From contig NZ_JAQKPV010000010.1 in NCBI RefSeq assembly GCF_028200735.1, positions 62,001 through 126,000 of the forward strand: a stretch of 64,000 nt of DNA. Reading direction: 5' to 3'. Source of the stretch: Streptomyces sp. ACA25. Its GTDB lineage: Bacteria > Actinomycetota > Actinomycetes > Streptomycetales > Streptomycetaceae. Position numbers and translations under genes: made by a program. The notes under the pieces were generated by a model that saw nothing but the letters and a program-made list of their open reading frames with translations, was not told the DNA's origin and did not search any database. Below, piece by piece: positions 49,741 to 57,289 of this stretch (positions within the stretch are counted from its first letter, which is position 1; every line of letters begins with the position of its first letter).

Positions 49741-50640
49741 ATGGACTTTCTTCGTCCCGCGGGCTGGGAGGAGGCACTGGAAGCCAAGGCCGCCCACCCC
49801 GGCGCGGTGCCCCTGGCGGGGGGCACCGACGTGATGGTCGAGATCAACTTCGACCGCCGCCGCCCGGAACACCTGCTGGACCTCGAGCGGGTCAGCGAGC
49901 TCCACGAGTGGGAGACCGGAGCCGAGTACGTGCGGCTCGGCGCGGCCGTCCCCTACACCCGGATCATCGAAAACCTGCGGCACGAGCTGCCGGGCCTGGC
50001 CATGGCGGCCCGGACCGTCGGATCCCCGCAGATCCGGAACCGCGGGAGTGTGGGCGGGAACCTCGGCGCCGCCTCTCCGGCCGGCGACGCCCACCCCGCG
50101 CTGCTCTCCGCCGGATCCCGGATCGAAGCCGCATCGGTGCGAGGCAGCCGCCTCATCCCGGTGGAGGACTTCTTCACCGGGGTCAAGCGCAATGCCCTCG
50201 CCGCGGACGAACTCATCAGAGCCGTGCACATCAAGAGGGCCACCGGCCCGCAGCAGTTCTCCAAGGTCGGTACCCGCAACGCCATGGTCATCGCCGTCTG
50301 CGCCTTCGGTATCGCCCTCCATCCCGACACCCGGACGGTGCGGACCGGGATCGGCTCGGCCGCTCCGACACCCGTACGGGCCCGGGTCGCGGAGGACTTC
50401 CTGAACGCCGAGCTGGGCGACGGCGGGTTCTGGGAGAGCGGCAGGCCCCTGCCGCCGGCCGCCGCCCGGCAGTTCGGGGAGCTGGCGGCAGGAGCCTGCA
50501 ACCCGATCGACGACGCGCGGGGCACCGCCGCGTACCGCCGGCACGCGGTGTCCGTCATGGCCCGGCGCACGCTGGGCTGGGCCTGGGAGTCCTACCGCGG
50601 GCACCGGCCCGCTCAGAGAGGAGACCGCCCGTGCGGGTGA
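49741..50640 (+). CDS. Xanthine dehydrogenase FAD-binding subunit
   Basis: FAD subunit of a three-component xanthine dehydrogenase, passing electrons from the iron-sulfur subunit to NAD. 299 residues, PCMH-type FAD domain then a CO-dehydrogenase flavoprotein C-terminal domain. Motifs: FLRPAGWEEALEAKAAHPGAVPLAGGTDVMVEI for FAD, and GSPQIRNRGSVGGNLGAASPAGDAHPALLSAGS. ATG 49741 has GAGGAG. It overlaps the iron-sulfur gene by ten bases. Together with the next two genes it oxidises hypoxanthine to xanthine and urate. Confidence 0.94.
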   Translation: MDFLRPAGWEEALEAKAAHPGAVPLAGGTDVMVEINFDRRRPEHLLDLERVSELHEWETGAEYVRLGAAVPYTRIIENLRHELPGLAMAARTVGSPQIRNRGSVGGNLGAASPAGDAHPALLSAGSRIEAASVRGSRLIPVEDFFTGVKRNALAADELIRAVHIKRATGPQQFSKVGTRNAMVIAVCAFGIALHPDTRTVRTGIGSAAPTPVRARVAEDFLNAELGDGGFWESGRPLPPAAARQFGELAAGACNPIDDARGTAAYRRHAVSVMARRTLGWAWESYRGHRPAQRGDRPCG

Positions 50641-51197
50641 CATTCACGGTCAACGGCCGCAGACAGCAGGCCGATGATGTCCGGGCGGGCGAGAGTCTGC
50701 TCCATGTGCTGCGTGAGCGGATGGGCCTTCCCGGTTCCAAGAACGCCTGCGAGCAGGGCGAATGCGGCTCCTGCACGGTACGTCTGGACGGGGTGCCGGT
50801 CTGCGCCTGCCTGGTGGCCGCCGGCCAGGCCGAGGGCCGGGAGGTCCTCACCGTCGAAGGGCTGGCCGACCACGCCCGGCAGCGTGCCGGGGAGGGCGGC
50901 GGCCACGCCCCCGAGGTGGTTTCCGCCGGAGCCCACGCTGCGCTCTCGCCGGTCCAGCAGGCTTTCGTGGAGACCGGTGCCATCCAGTGCGGATTCTGCA
51001 CCCCGGGCCTGCTGGTCACCGCGGACGAGCTGATCGAGCGGCAGCCGCAGCCCTCGGACGCCGACATCCGGGAAGCGCTGGCGGGCAATCTGTGCCGCTG
51101 CACCGGGTACGAGAAGATCATGGACGCCGTACGGCTGGCCGCTGCCCGCACCGCCGCCACCGGCAGCGGCCGCGCCGCAGGGGGAGGACTGACATGA
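50631..51197 (+). CDS. Xanthine dehydrogenase [2Fe-2S] subunit
   Basis: Electron-transfer subunit of 188 residues with two [2Fe-2S] clusters: the plant-ferredoxin-type NACEQGECGSCTVRLDGVPVCAC and the C-terminal helical cluster CGFCTPGLLVTADELI with CRCTGYEKIMDAVRLA. All eight Cys are present. A variable insert (QRAGEGGGHAPEVVSAGAHAA) separates the domains. It starts at GTG 50631, preceded by GAGGAG, inside the FAD gene; it ends overlapping the molybdenum subunit start (ATGA). Fully translationally coupled operon. Confidence 0.94.
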   Translation: MRVTFTVNGRRQQADDVRAGESLLHVLRERMGLPGSKNACEQGECGSCTVRLDGVPVCACLVAAGQAEGREVLTVEGLADHARQRAGEGGGHAPEVVSAGAHAALSPVQQAFVETGAIQCGFCTPGLLVTADELIERQPQPSDADIREALAGNLCRCTGYEKIMDAVRLAAARTAATGSGRAAGGGLT

Positions 51198-53635
51198 AGA
51201 CCCGCCCCGGCCCCGCTCCGGTCACCCCCGGGTCCCGTGCTTCCGCCTCCGGTGCCCCGGCCGGCCTGACCCAGGACAGCGACCACGCCCGGGGCGGCAT
51301 CGGTGAATCCACCCTGCGGCCCGACGGCATCCTGAAGGCCACCGGCGAATTCGCCTACGCCTCGGACCTGTGGCACGAGAACATGCTCTGGGGCTGCACG
51401 CTCCGCAGCCCGCACGCCCACGCCGAGATTCGCTCCGTCGACATCTCCCGGGCCCTGGCGCAGACCGGCGTCCACGCCGTGCTGACCCACGACGACCTGC
51501 CTACTGGCGTGCGCACCTACGGGCTGGAGATCCAGGACACCCCCGTGCTCGCCCATGGCCGGGTCAGGCACCAGGGAGAGCCGGTCGCCGTGGTGGCCGC
51601 CGACCACCCGGAGACCGCCCGCCGCGCCGCAGCCCTGATCGCGGTGGACTACGCACCGCTGCCCGTGGTGCACGACGAGGCCTCCGCCCTGGCCGACGAC
51701 GCCCCGCTGCTCCATCCCGCCCGGACCGACCACCACGCCCCGCACGTGGCGCATCCCAACATCGTGCACCGGCAGCCCATCGTGCGCGGCGACGTCGCGG
51801 CCGGCCGGGCCCGGGCCGACGTCATCGTCACCGGTGAGTACCGGGTCGGCATGCAGGACCAGGCGTTCCTGGGCCCGGAGAGCGGGCTCGCGGTGCCCGC
51901 CGAGGACGGCGGCGTCGAGCTCTTCCTCGCCACCCAGTGGCTGCACTCGGACCTGCGGCAGATCGCGCCGGTGCTGGGGCTTCCTGAGGACAAGGTGCGG
52001 ATGACGCTGTCCGGGGTCGGCGGGGCGTTCGGCGGCCGGGAGGACCTGTCGATGCAGATCCACGCCTGTCTGCTCGCCCTGCGCACCGGCAGGCCGGTGA
52101 AGATGGTCTACAACCGGCACGAGTCGTTCTTCGGCCACGTCCACCGGCATCCCGCCACTCTCCGGTACGAACACGGTGCCACTCGGGACGGCCGGCTCAC
52201 CCACATGACCTGCCGGATCGTGCTGGACGGCGGGGCCTATGCCTCCACCTCGGCCGCCGTCGTCGGCAACGCCTCCTCACTCTCGGCCGGCCCGTATGCC
52301 GTCGACCACGTCGACATCGAAGCCCTGGCCCTCTACACGAACAACCCCCCCTGCGGCGCGATGCGGGGCTTCGGCGCGGTGCAGGCCTGCTTCGCCTACG
52401 AGGCCCAGATGGACCGGCTCGCCGCCCGGCTGGACCTGGATCCGGTCGCCTTTCGCCGGCTCAACGCCATGTCCCGCGGCACCCTCCTGCCCACCGGCCA
52501 GCAGGTCGACTCGCCGGCCCCCGTCGCCGAGCTGCTCCGCCGGGTGCAGGCCATGCCGCTGCCGCCCGCCGGGCAGTGGGAGACCGGAGACGGCGCCGCG
52601 GCAGCCGGCACCGATCTGCGCGAGCTGCCGGGCGGGGTGTCCAACACCACCCACGGCGAGGACGTGGTCCGCGGCGTGGGCTACGCGGTGGGCATCAAGA
52701 ACGTGGGCTTCTCCGAGGGGTTCGACGACTACTCCACCGCGCGGGTCCGGCTGGAAGCGGTGGCGGGGGAGCCGGTCGCGACGGTGCACACGGCGATGGC
52801 CGAGGTCGGCCAGGGCGGAGTGACGGTGCACGCCCAGATCGCCCGGACCGAGCTGGGGGTCACCAGGGTGACCGTGCTCCCCGCCGACACCCGGATCGGT
52901 TCGGCCGGTTCCACCTCGGCCTCCCGGCAGACCTACGTGACCGGCGGCGCGATCAAGGCGGCCTGCGAAGCCGTCCGGCAGCGGGTGCTGGAACGGGGCC
53001 GGCAGCGGCTCGGTCACCGGCACCGGGCCTGGGCAGGTGCCGATCAGCTGCTCGAGGACGGCAAGGTCGTCACCGCGGACGGGGAGGTGCTCGCCGGGCT
53101 GGCGGAGGTCCTCGAGGACGGGCCGGTCGAACGCGAGGTGGAGTGGCGGCACCGTCCCACCGAGGCTTTCGACCGGCACACCGGGCAGGGCCGGGGCCAC
53201 GTCCAGTACTCCTTCGCGGCCCACCGGGCGGTCGTCGAGGTGGACACCGCACTCGGGCTGGTGAAGGTGGTGGAGCTGGCCTGTGCGCAGGACGTCGGGA
53301 AGGCGCTCAATCCGGCATCCGTGGTGGGTCAGATCCAGGGCGGGAGCGTCCAGGGCCTGGGCCTGGCCGTCATGGAGGAGATCGTGGTCGGCGAGGACGG
53401 CAAGGTGCGCAATCCGTCGTTCACCGATTACCTCATCCCGACCGTCCTTGACACCCCGAGCATGCCCGTCGAGGTGCTCGAGCTGGCCGACGAGCACGCG
53501 CCCTACGGGCTGCGCGGTGTCGGTGAGGCCCCCACGCTGTCCGCCACCCCCGCGGTGGTGGCCGCCATCCGGCAGGCCACCGGACTGGCCCTGCCGCGCG
53601 TCCCGGTCCGGCCGGAGCACCTCACCGGGACATAG
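51194..53635 (+). CDS. Xanthine dehydrogenase molybdopterin-binding subunit
   Basis: Catalytic subunit of 813 residues carrying the molybdenum cofactor, where hypoxanthine and xanthine are hydroxylated at the purine ring. Motifs: GEFAYASDLWHENMLWGCTLRSPHAHAEI at the start of the aldehyde-oxidase a/b hammerhead domain, DQAFLGPESGLAVP, GVGGAFGGREDLSMQIHACLLA and AMRGFGAVQACFAYEAQMDRLAARL, and the late GLRGVGEAPTLSATPAVVAAI with the Glu of the active site. The first 35 residues are disordered. It is last in the xdh operon. Confidence 0.95.
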   Translation: MKTRPGPAPVTPGSRASASGAPAGLTQDSDHARGGIGESTLRPDGILKATGEFAYASDLWHENMLWGCTLRSPHAHAEIRSVDISRALAQTGVHAVLTHDDLPTGVRTYGLEIQDTPVLAHGRVRHQGEPVAVVAADHPETARRAAALIAVDYAPLPVVHDEASALADDAPLLHPARTDHHAPHVAHPNIVHRQPIVRGDVAAGRARADVIVTGEYRVGMQDQAFLGPESGLAVPAEDGGVELFLATQWLHSDLRQIAPVLGLPEDKVRMTLSGVGGAFGGREDLSMQIHACLLALRTGRPVKMVYNRHESFFGHVHRHPATLRYEHGATRDGRLTHMTCRIVLDGGAYASTSAAVVGNASSLSAGPYAVDHVDIEALALYTNNPPCGAMRGFGAVQACFAYEAQMDRLAARLDLDPVAFRRLNAMSRGTLLPTGQQVDSPAPVAELLRRVQAMPLPPAGQWETGDGAAAAGTDLRELPGGVSNTTHGEDVVRGVGYAVGIKNVGFSEGFDDYSTARVRLEAVAGEPVATVHTAMAEVGQGGVTVHAQIARTELGVTRVTVLPADTRIGSAGSTSASRQTYVTGGAIKAACEAVRQRVLERGRQRLGHRHRAWAGADQLLEDGKVVTADGEVLAGLAEVLEDGPVEREVEWRHRPTEAFDRHTGQGRGHVQYSFAAHRAVVEVDTALGLVKVVELACAQDVGKALNPASVVGQIQGGSVQGLGLAVMEEIVVGEDGKVRNPSFTDYLIPTVLDTPSMPVEVLELADEHAPYGLRGVGEAPTLSATPAVVAAIRQATGLALPRVPVRPEHLTGT

Positions 53636-53680
53636 AGCCGCCCGGGGCCGCTGAGCGCGGGGGCCGGGGGTCCGCGGTGG

Positions 53681-54103
53681 TCAGCCGCTCCAGAGCGACG
53701 CCCAGCCGCTCTGCGCCATGGTCTGGAAGGCCCAGTCCCCTTCCCGCTTGACCAGGATGTCCGCGTACCGCATTTCCTGGACGTGCTCACCCATGGTCAT
53801 GGTGGCGTCGGTCACCACGACCACCAGGTCCTCGGACAGGAAGTGCGGGGAACGCCGGGAATCGAATCGGAGCTCCACGCCCTCCGGGGCGCCGTCCATC
53901 ACCTTGGCCATGGTGCGCAGGTACCGCTCCCGGTCCCACTGGGCGGTGAAGCCATTGCCCGCGCCGTCGTCAGTGATCACATTCAGGGGGAACACTGCGA
54001 GGTCGGCCATGCGCGCGAAGTCTCCCTTGCCGCTGTACTCGTCGAACCGGGCGAACCAGTCATCGAGCAGTTCGCGGGCCTGCGGAGTGGGCGTGAAGGA
54101 CAT
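53681..54103 (-). CDS. SnoaL/NTF2-like fold protein
   Basis: A 140-residue single-domain protein of the NTF2-like superfamily: an N-terminal helix (ARELLDDWFARFDEYSGKGDFARMADLAVFPLNVITDDGAG), then DRERYLRTMAKVMDG and strands with RRSPHFLSEDLVVVVTDATMTMGEHVQEMRYADILVKREGDWAFQTMAQSGW. Members include ketosteroid isomerases and polyketide cyclases, but many are stress-related proteins of unknown role. ATG 54103 has AGGGAG. Its promoter carries two copies of an 18-base element, so it is clearly regulated; see the repeat entry. Standing between the xdh operon and a zinc-ribbon gene, it has no obvious pathway. Confidence 0.8.
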   Translation of the reverse strand: MSFTPTPQARELLDDWFARFDEYSGKGDFARMADLAVFPLNVITDDGAGNGFTAQWDRERYLRTMAKVMDGAPEGVELRFDSRRSPHFLSEDLVVVVTDATMTMGEHVQEMRYADILVKREGDWAFQTMAQSGWASLWSG

Positions 54104-54113
54104 GCGTCTCCCT

Positions 54114-54178
54114 ATTGGACAAATTTGACTACTCGCCCTGCAGGTTACCCGGCTTCTCCCATTGGTCAAACTCGACTA
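54114..54178. promoter_or_regulatory. Promoter with two 18-base direct repeats (NTF2-like gene)
   Basis: ATTGGACAAATTTGACTA (54114-54131) and ATTGGTCAAACTCGACTA (54161-54178) are identical at 15 of 18 positions and spaced 47 bases start to start. On the minus strand the second covers a -35 hexamer TTGACC (54164-54169). A -10 TAACCT (54142-54147) follows with a 16-base spacer. The first copy lies just downstream of the expected transcript start and ends 11 bases before the ATG. This is the geometry of a two-site operator; the regulator is not adjacent. Confidence 0.65.
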
Positions 54179-54219
54179 GTGGGCACTCGGTGCCGTCGGT
54201 ACGGTGCCCGTCCGCGGGC

Positions 54220-54894
54220 TCAGGTGCGGTCGGGGTAGAGCGCGTCGGCGGGGTCGTTGACCGGTTGCGGGGTGCCGGCCAGGTCGAACACGAACAGCGG
54301 CACCATCAGCTCATCGGCCCGGGCCCGGGCCTGCCGGTCGAAACCCGCCAGGGAAAAGGCGACGGGCAGTACCCCTTCGCTCAGCGCGTGCAGCCACAGG
54401 GTCTCCACCTCACGCTGCCCGGTGGGGGCGGTCGTCGGATCGACCAGCCCGGCCACCGAGGGGCCGCGCAGGTCCACTCCGCCGGAGGCGCGGGGGGCGA
54501 CGGTACGGACCTGCTGGTGGCCGAGCCAGCGCAGGAACTGGGCGGCACAGACCACGGCGTCGTGCGCGGTGCGGATCGTCACCGGACGGAAGACACCGCG
54601 TCCCGTCCCGTCCGGCGGCTCCTCGAAGTCCAGGATGCCGCCCGGGGTGAGCCGGGCACGGGTCCCGCAGGGACAGTCGAACTCGGGCTGCGGCCACTGT
54701 CCGGTCCGGCCGCAGGCGGTGCACGGGACATCCGTCCAGGCGCCCGCCCAGGTCCGGAATGGCACCGGGACCGCAGCGCTGTCCGGCAGCACGGTCACCG
54801 TCACCGGGGCCCCGCAGGAACACGGGTACGCGGGCGGCAGGAAGGAGTGCTCTCGTCGGCACGCCGGGCAGCGAACGGGCACGCTCTGGGGCAT
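54220..54894 (-). CDS. Double zinc-ribbon protein with Mrr-like C-terminal domain lacking catalytic residues
   Basis: A 224-residue protein. Two zinc ribbons occupy residues about 8-80 (VRCPACRREHSF with YPCSCGAPV, and VPCTACGRTGQW with FDCPCGTRA). The rest looks like a Mrr-type restriction-endonuclease fold: HDAVVCAAQFLRWLGHQQVRTVAPRASGGVDLRGPSVAGLVDPTT, then VAFSLAGFDRQARARADELMVPLFVFDLAGTPQPVN. The Asp of GGVDLRG is present, but the E/Q-x-K that completes the PD-(D/E)xK site reads GLVD, so cleavage is unlikely. It may be a DNA- or nucleotide-binding relic. ATG 54894 has GGAGTGG. The 260 bases to the divergent gene hold an inverted repeat. Confidence 0.7.
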   Translation of the reverse strand: MPQSVPVRCPACRREHSFLPPAYPCSCGAPVTVTVLPDSAAVPVPFRTWAGAWTDVPCTACGRTGQWPQPEFDCPCGTRARLTPGGILDFEEPPDGTGRGVFRPVTIRTAHDAVVCAAQFLRWLGHQQVRTVAPRASGGVDLRGPSVAGLVDPTTAPTGQREVETLWLHALSEGVLPVAFSLAGFDRQARARADELMVPLFVFDLAGTPQPVNDPADALYPDRT

Positions 54895-55047
54895 CGGCCA
54901 CTCCGGGGACGTCGCGGTGGGCCACAAGTCTCGCCCACGCGGGCCGGTCCCCGCAGCACTGCCGGAAACCTGCCGGACGGGCGGAACGTAAAGCGACGTT
55001 CACCGTAATGTGACGCGGAGTTTCGCCCTCCGTATGGCGCTCTGCGC

Positions 55048-55068
55048 GGACAGTGATATTTACTGTCC
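55048..55068. promoter_or_regulatory. Perfect inverted repeat upstream of DUF5955 gene
   Basis: GGACAGT (55048-55054) and ACTGTCC (55062-55068) flank GATATTT, an AT-rich centre rare in this DNA. It lies 87-107 bases before the DUF5955 start and 154 bases from the divergent zinc-ribbon gene. Likely an operator rather than a terminator, as no gene ends here. Confidence 0.5.
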
Positions 55069-55154
55069 CTGTGCGGCTGCCGGGTGGATGCTGAGCGAGA
55101 CCGTACGCCCGGTGGGTTCGAGTGCGTCGAGGACGAGCGCAGGGAGGGCACCGA

Positions 55155-55508
55155 ATGGCCGCTGGCAAGGCTGATACTGCACACTCCGGGACCGTCGAAC
55201 GGACCGCTGACCCGCGGCTGCTGGCTCTGCAGGCCGCGGTGGAACGATTGCGTGTCGACCTGGACGCCCACCGGACGCCCTTCGCGGACCGTGAAGTGGC
55301 GGAGCGTGAGCTGGCCGTGCTCGATGCCGCGCTGGCGACCGGGATGCCCGAGGGGGCAGCCCTGCGGCACGGTCTGCTGCTGATCGCCGCCGCGGTGGGG
55401 TCGGTGAGCGCGCTGGTTCCGGCCCTGCGTCAACTCCGCGCGGCTGTCGACCTCTTCGGCCCGGGGCCGCAGTGGTTGCCGGCCGGCCGGTGGGCGCGAG
55501 GCCGCTGA
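55155..55508 (+). CDS. DUF5955 family protein
   Basis: A 117-residue helical protein recognised as the streptomycete DUF5955 family by its opening GKADTAHSGTVERTADPRLLALQAAVERLRVDLDAH and by VAERELAVLDAAL and LLLIAAAVGSVSALVPALRQLRAAVDLFG. The first half looks like a coiled coil and the second like a membrane-active or packing helix. Function unknown. ATG 55155 has a strong Shine-Dalgarno GGGAGGG, which rules out the upstream in-frame start at 55122. Confidence 0.75.
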   Translation: MAAGKADTAHSGTVERTADPRLLALQAAVERLRVDLDAHRTPFADREVAERELAVLDAALATGMPEGAALRHGLLLIAAAVGSVSALVPALRQLRAAVDLFGPGPQWLPAGRWARGR

Positions 55509-55609
55509 GCGGACGCACCTGCTCCCCGACCGGTGCCCCGGACGCGGCGGCCCGGGAGGGCGTCCCGGGCCGCCGCGGCGCGGGCGCGGCGCGGCGCTAA
55601 ATTGGGTGC

Positions 55610-55870
55610 GTGCGACTGAGACTGGAATTCACGACCGAGCCGTTCGATCTGGACGAGCCGCCGGAGCATGCAGTGGTGGCCCGCGGGGTGGTGCAGCAGG
55701 CAGCGCTGGAGAATGTCGAGGTCGGCCCCTTCGGCACCACCGCCGAAGGCGCCGCGGAGGACGTGCTGGCCGCCGTGCAACTGGTGCTGCACCGGTCCCT
55801 GGAAGTGGGCGCCACCCGGATCTCGCTGCAGCTCAACGCGCTCGGGGACGGTCCGGAGCGCGGCGCATGA
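55610..55870 (+). CDS. Small conserved protein paired with HTH regulator
   Basis: An 86-residue protein, GTG start at 55610: VRLRLEFTTEPFDLDEPPEHAVVARGVVQQAALENVEVGPFGTTAEGAAEDVLAAVQLVLHRSLEVGATRISLQLNAL. The strand-helix-strand-strand-helix-strand pattern with a late GATRISLQLN strand resembles the MTH1187/YqgV thiamine-binding-like fold; binding is not proven. It overlaps the HTH gene by ATGA, so the two proteins are made together and may form a sensor-regulator pair, ahead of the urate genes. Confidence 0.72.
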   Translation: MRLRLEFTTEPFDLDEPPEHAVVARGVVQQAALENVEVGPFGTTAEGAAEDVLAAVQLVLHRSLEVGATRISLQLNALGDGPERGA

Positions 55871-56247
55871 GCGGCGCCGGCGACGACCGTGCCCCTGGCC
55901 CCGACGCCTTCGTGCGGGCGGTCAAGCCGCTGGTGGACGCCATCGGGGGCGAGCTCCTTCCGCCCGGCCGGGCCGGGAGCGAGGACGTGGTGCTCCGCTG
56001 GGAAGGGCGGGAGGCGGTGGCCGTACGGCTGCCGCGTCTGGCGGACTCGCTGGAGCACCTCCTGAACGAGCTGCGGCGCCGGCACGGGATGCCGCTGTCC
56101 GAGCTGGACCGGCGGGCCAAGCAGGCCGCGGTGCGCAGCCTGGAGGCCCGCGGTGCGTTCGCGATGCGGCACGGGGTGGAGACGGTCGCGGAGGCGCTGG
56201 GAGTCAGCCGCTTCACCGTCTACAACTACCTGAACCGGGAGACCTGA
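55867..56247 (+). CDS. Helix-turn-helix regulator upstream of urate catabolism genes
   Basis: A 126-residue protein. The last 35 residues form a compact HTH: LEARGAFAMRHGVETVAEALGVSRFTVYNYLNRE, of the Fis/HTH_DNR-like type. The N-terminal part (FVRAVKPLVDAIGGELLPPGRAGSEDVVLRWEGREAVAVRLP) may be a small sensor domain. It is coupled by ATGA to the small protein before it and lies 142 bases before uraD, in the arrangement seen in other streptomycetes, so a role in urate gene control is likely but not shown. A palindrome stands between it and uraD. Confidence 0.82.
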   Translation: MSGAGDDRAPGPDAFVRAVKPLVDAIGGELLPPGRAGSEDVVLRWEGREAVAVRLPRLADSLEHLLNELRRRHGMPLSELDRRAKQAAVRSLEARGAFAMRHGVETVAEALGVSRFTVYNYLNRET

Positions 56248-56309
56248 GCGCTGCCCGGCCCGCACGGGTCCTGCTCAGCCGGGCGCTCCCGGCCACGGCC
56301 GGCGTCGGT

Positions 56310-56324
56310 TCAACAAAATGTTGA
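56310..56324. promoter_or_regulatory. Palindrome upstream of uraD
   Basis: TCAACAAAATGTTGA is a perfect six-base inverted repeat around AAA, AT-rich in very GC-rich surroundings, 66 bases before the uraD start. Likely an operator for the urate operon. It also contains an in-frame ATG (56318), which is not believed to be used. Confidence 0.55.
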
Positions 56325-56389
56325 CGACAAGGGGTCCGGCAGGCTTAGCTGAGGGCCGGGCCGAAGCCGCCGCTCCCCGGGGAGGACCC

Positions 56390-56914
56390 TTGACGTCATG
56401 CTCGGTACCCGAGCTGGCCTGGATCAACGACGCCGCCGAGGACACCGTCCGCCGCACGCTGCACGAGGTGTGCGCCGCCCCGGCCTGGGGCCGCGCCCTC
56501 CTGGCCGGCCGCCCGTACGCCGGGCTGCAGGCGCTGCTCGCCGCCGGTGACGCCGCCACCGCCGCCCTGACCCCGGCCGGCCTCGACGAGGCACTGGCCG
56601 GCCACCCCCCGATCGGCAGACCCCGCCCGGGGGACCGGTCCGCGCAGGAACAGCGTGGCATGAGCGGGGCCCCCGAAGCCCTCGCGGAGGAGATGCAGAC
56701 GCTCAACCTCGCTTACCAGGAGCGGTTCGGCCACGTCTTTCTGATCTGCGCCACCGGGCTGTCCGCCGGGCAGCTGCTGGAAGCCGCCCGTACCCGGCTC
56801 GGCAACCCGCCGGAGACCGAGCGCGAGATCGTGCGCACCGAACTCGGCAGCATCCACCGCATCCGCCTCGCCCGGCTCAGCCGGCCCGCCGGGGAGAAGG
56901 AGCGGTGCGCATGA
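56390..56914 (+). CDS. uraD: 2-oxo-4-hydroxy-4-carboxy-5-ureidoimidazoline decarboxylase UraD
   Basis: Last step of urate to S-allantoin: decarboxylates OHCU. 174 residues, all-helical, with INDAAEDTVRRTLHEVCAAPAW, the active-site His in LAGHPPIGRP, SAQEQRGM, and RFGHVFLICATGLSAGQLLEAARTRLGNPPETEREIVRTELGSIHRIRLARL. The likely start is TTG 56390 (TTG ACG TCA): GGAGG ends four bases before it, while the in-frame ATG 56318 lacks a ribosome-binding site and lies inside a palindrome. It overlaps uraH by ATGA. Confidence 0.93.
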   Translation: MTSCSVPELAWINDAAEDTVRRTLHEVCAAPAWGRALLAGRPYAGLQALLAAGDAATAALTPAGLDEALAGHPPIGRPRPGDRSAQEQRGMSGAPEALAEEMQTLNLAYQERFGHVFLICATGLSAGQLLEAARTRLGNPPETEREIVRTELGSIHRIRLARLSRPAGEKERCA

Positions 56915-57282
56915 ACAGCCCCGCGACCGCCTCGGTCTCCACTCACGTCCTCGACACGGCCGCAGGACGGCCCGCGGCCGCCGTCGCGGTCGAGCTTGCC
57001 GTGCGCACCGGCCCCACGGACGGCTGGAGCCACCACGACACCTCACGCACCGACCCGGACGGCCGCTGCCGGGACCTGGCCGCGCTGCCGCCCGGGGCCA
57101 CCCACGCCAGGCTGCGCTTCGCTGTCGAGCCGTACCTCAGCCGGACGGCAGGCGACCGCCCGCCCGCCGGTGGGAGCTTCTTCCCCGAGGTGGCCGTGGT
57201 CTTCGCGGTGGCTCCGGGTGAGCACTACCACGTGCCTCTGCTGCTCAGCCCGTTCGGCTATTCCGTCTACCGAGGGAGCTGA
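56911..57282 (+). CDS. uraH: 5-hydroxyisourate hydrolase UraH
   Basis: Transthyretin-related enzyme that hydrolyses 5-hydroxyisourate to OHCU, the step between uricase and UraD. 123 residues with the conserved STHVLDTAAGRPAAAVAVEL (active His), SRTDPDGRCRDL, FFPEVAVVF and the C-terminal YRGS tetrapeptide that closes the active site. ATG 56911 has AAGGAG and overlaps the uraD stop. Separate rather than fused to UraD, as is usual in actinomycetes. Confidence 0.95.
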   Translation: MNSPATASVSTHVLDTAAGRPAAAVAVELAVRTGPTDGWSHHDTSRTDPDGRCRDLAALPPGATHARLRFAVEPYLSRTAGDRPPAGGSFFPEVAVVFAVAPGEHYHVPLLLSPFGYSVYRGS

Positions 57283-57289
57283 CCCGCCG

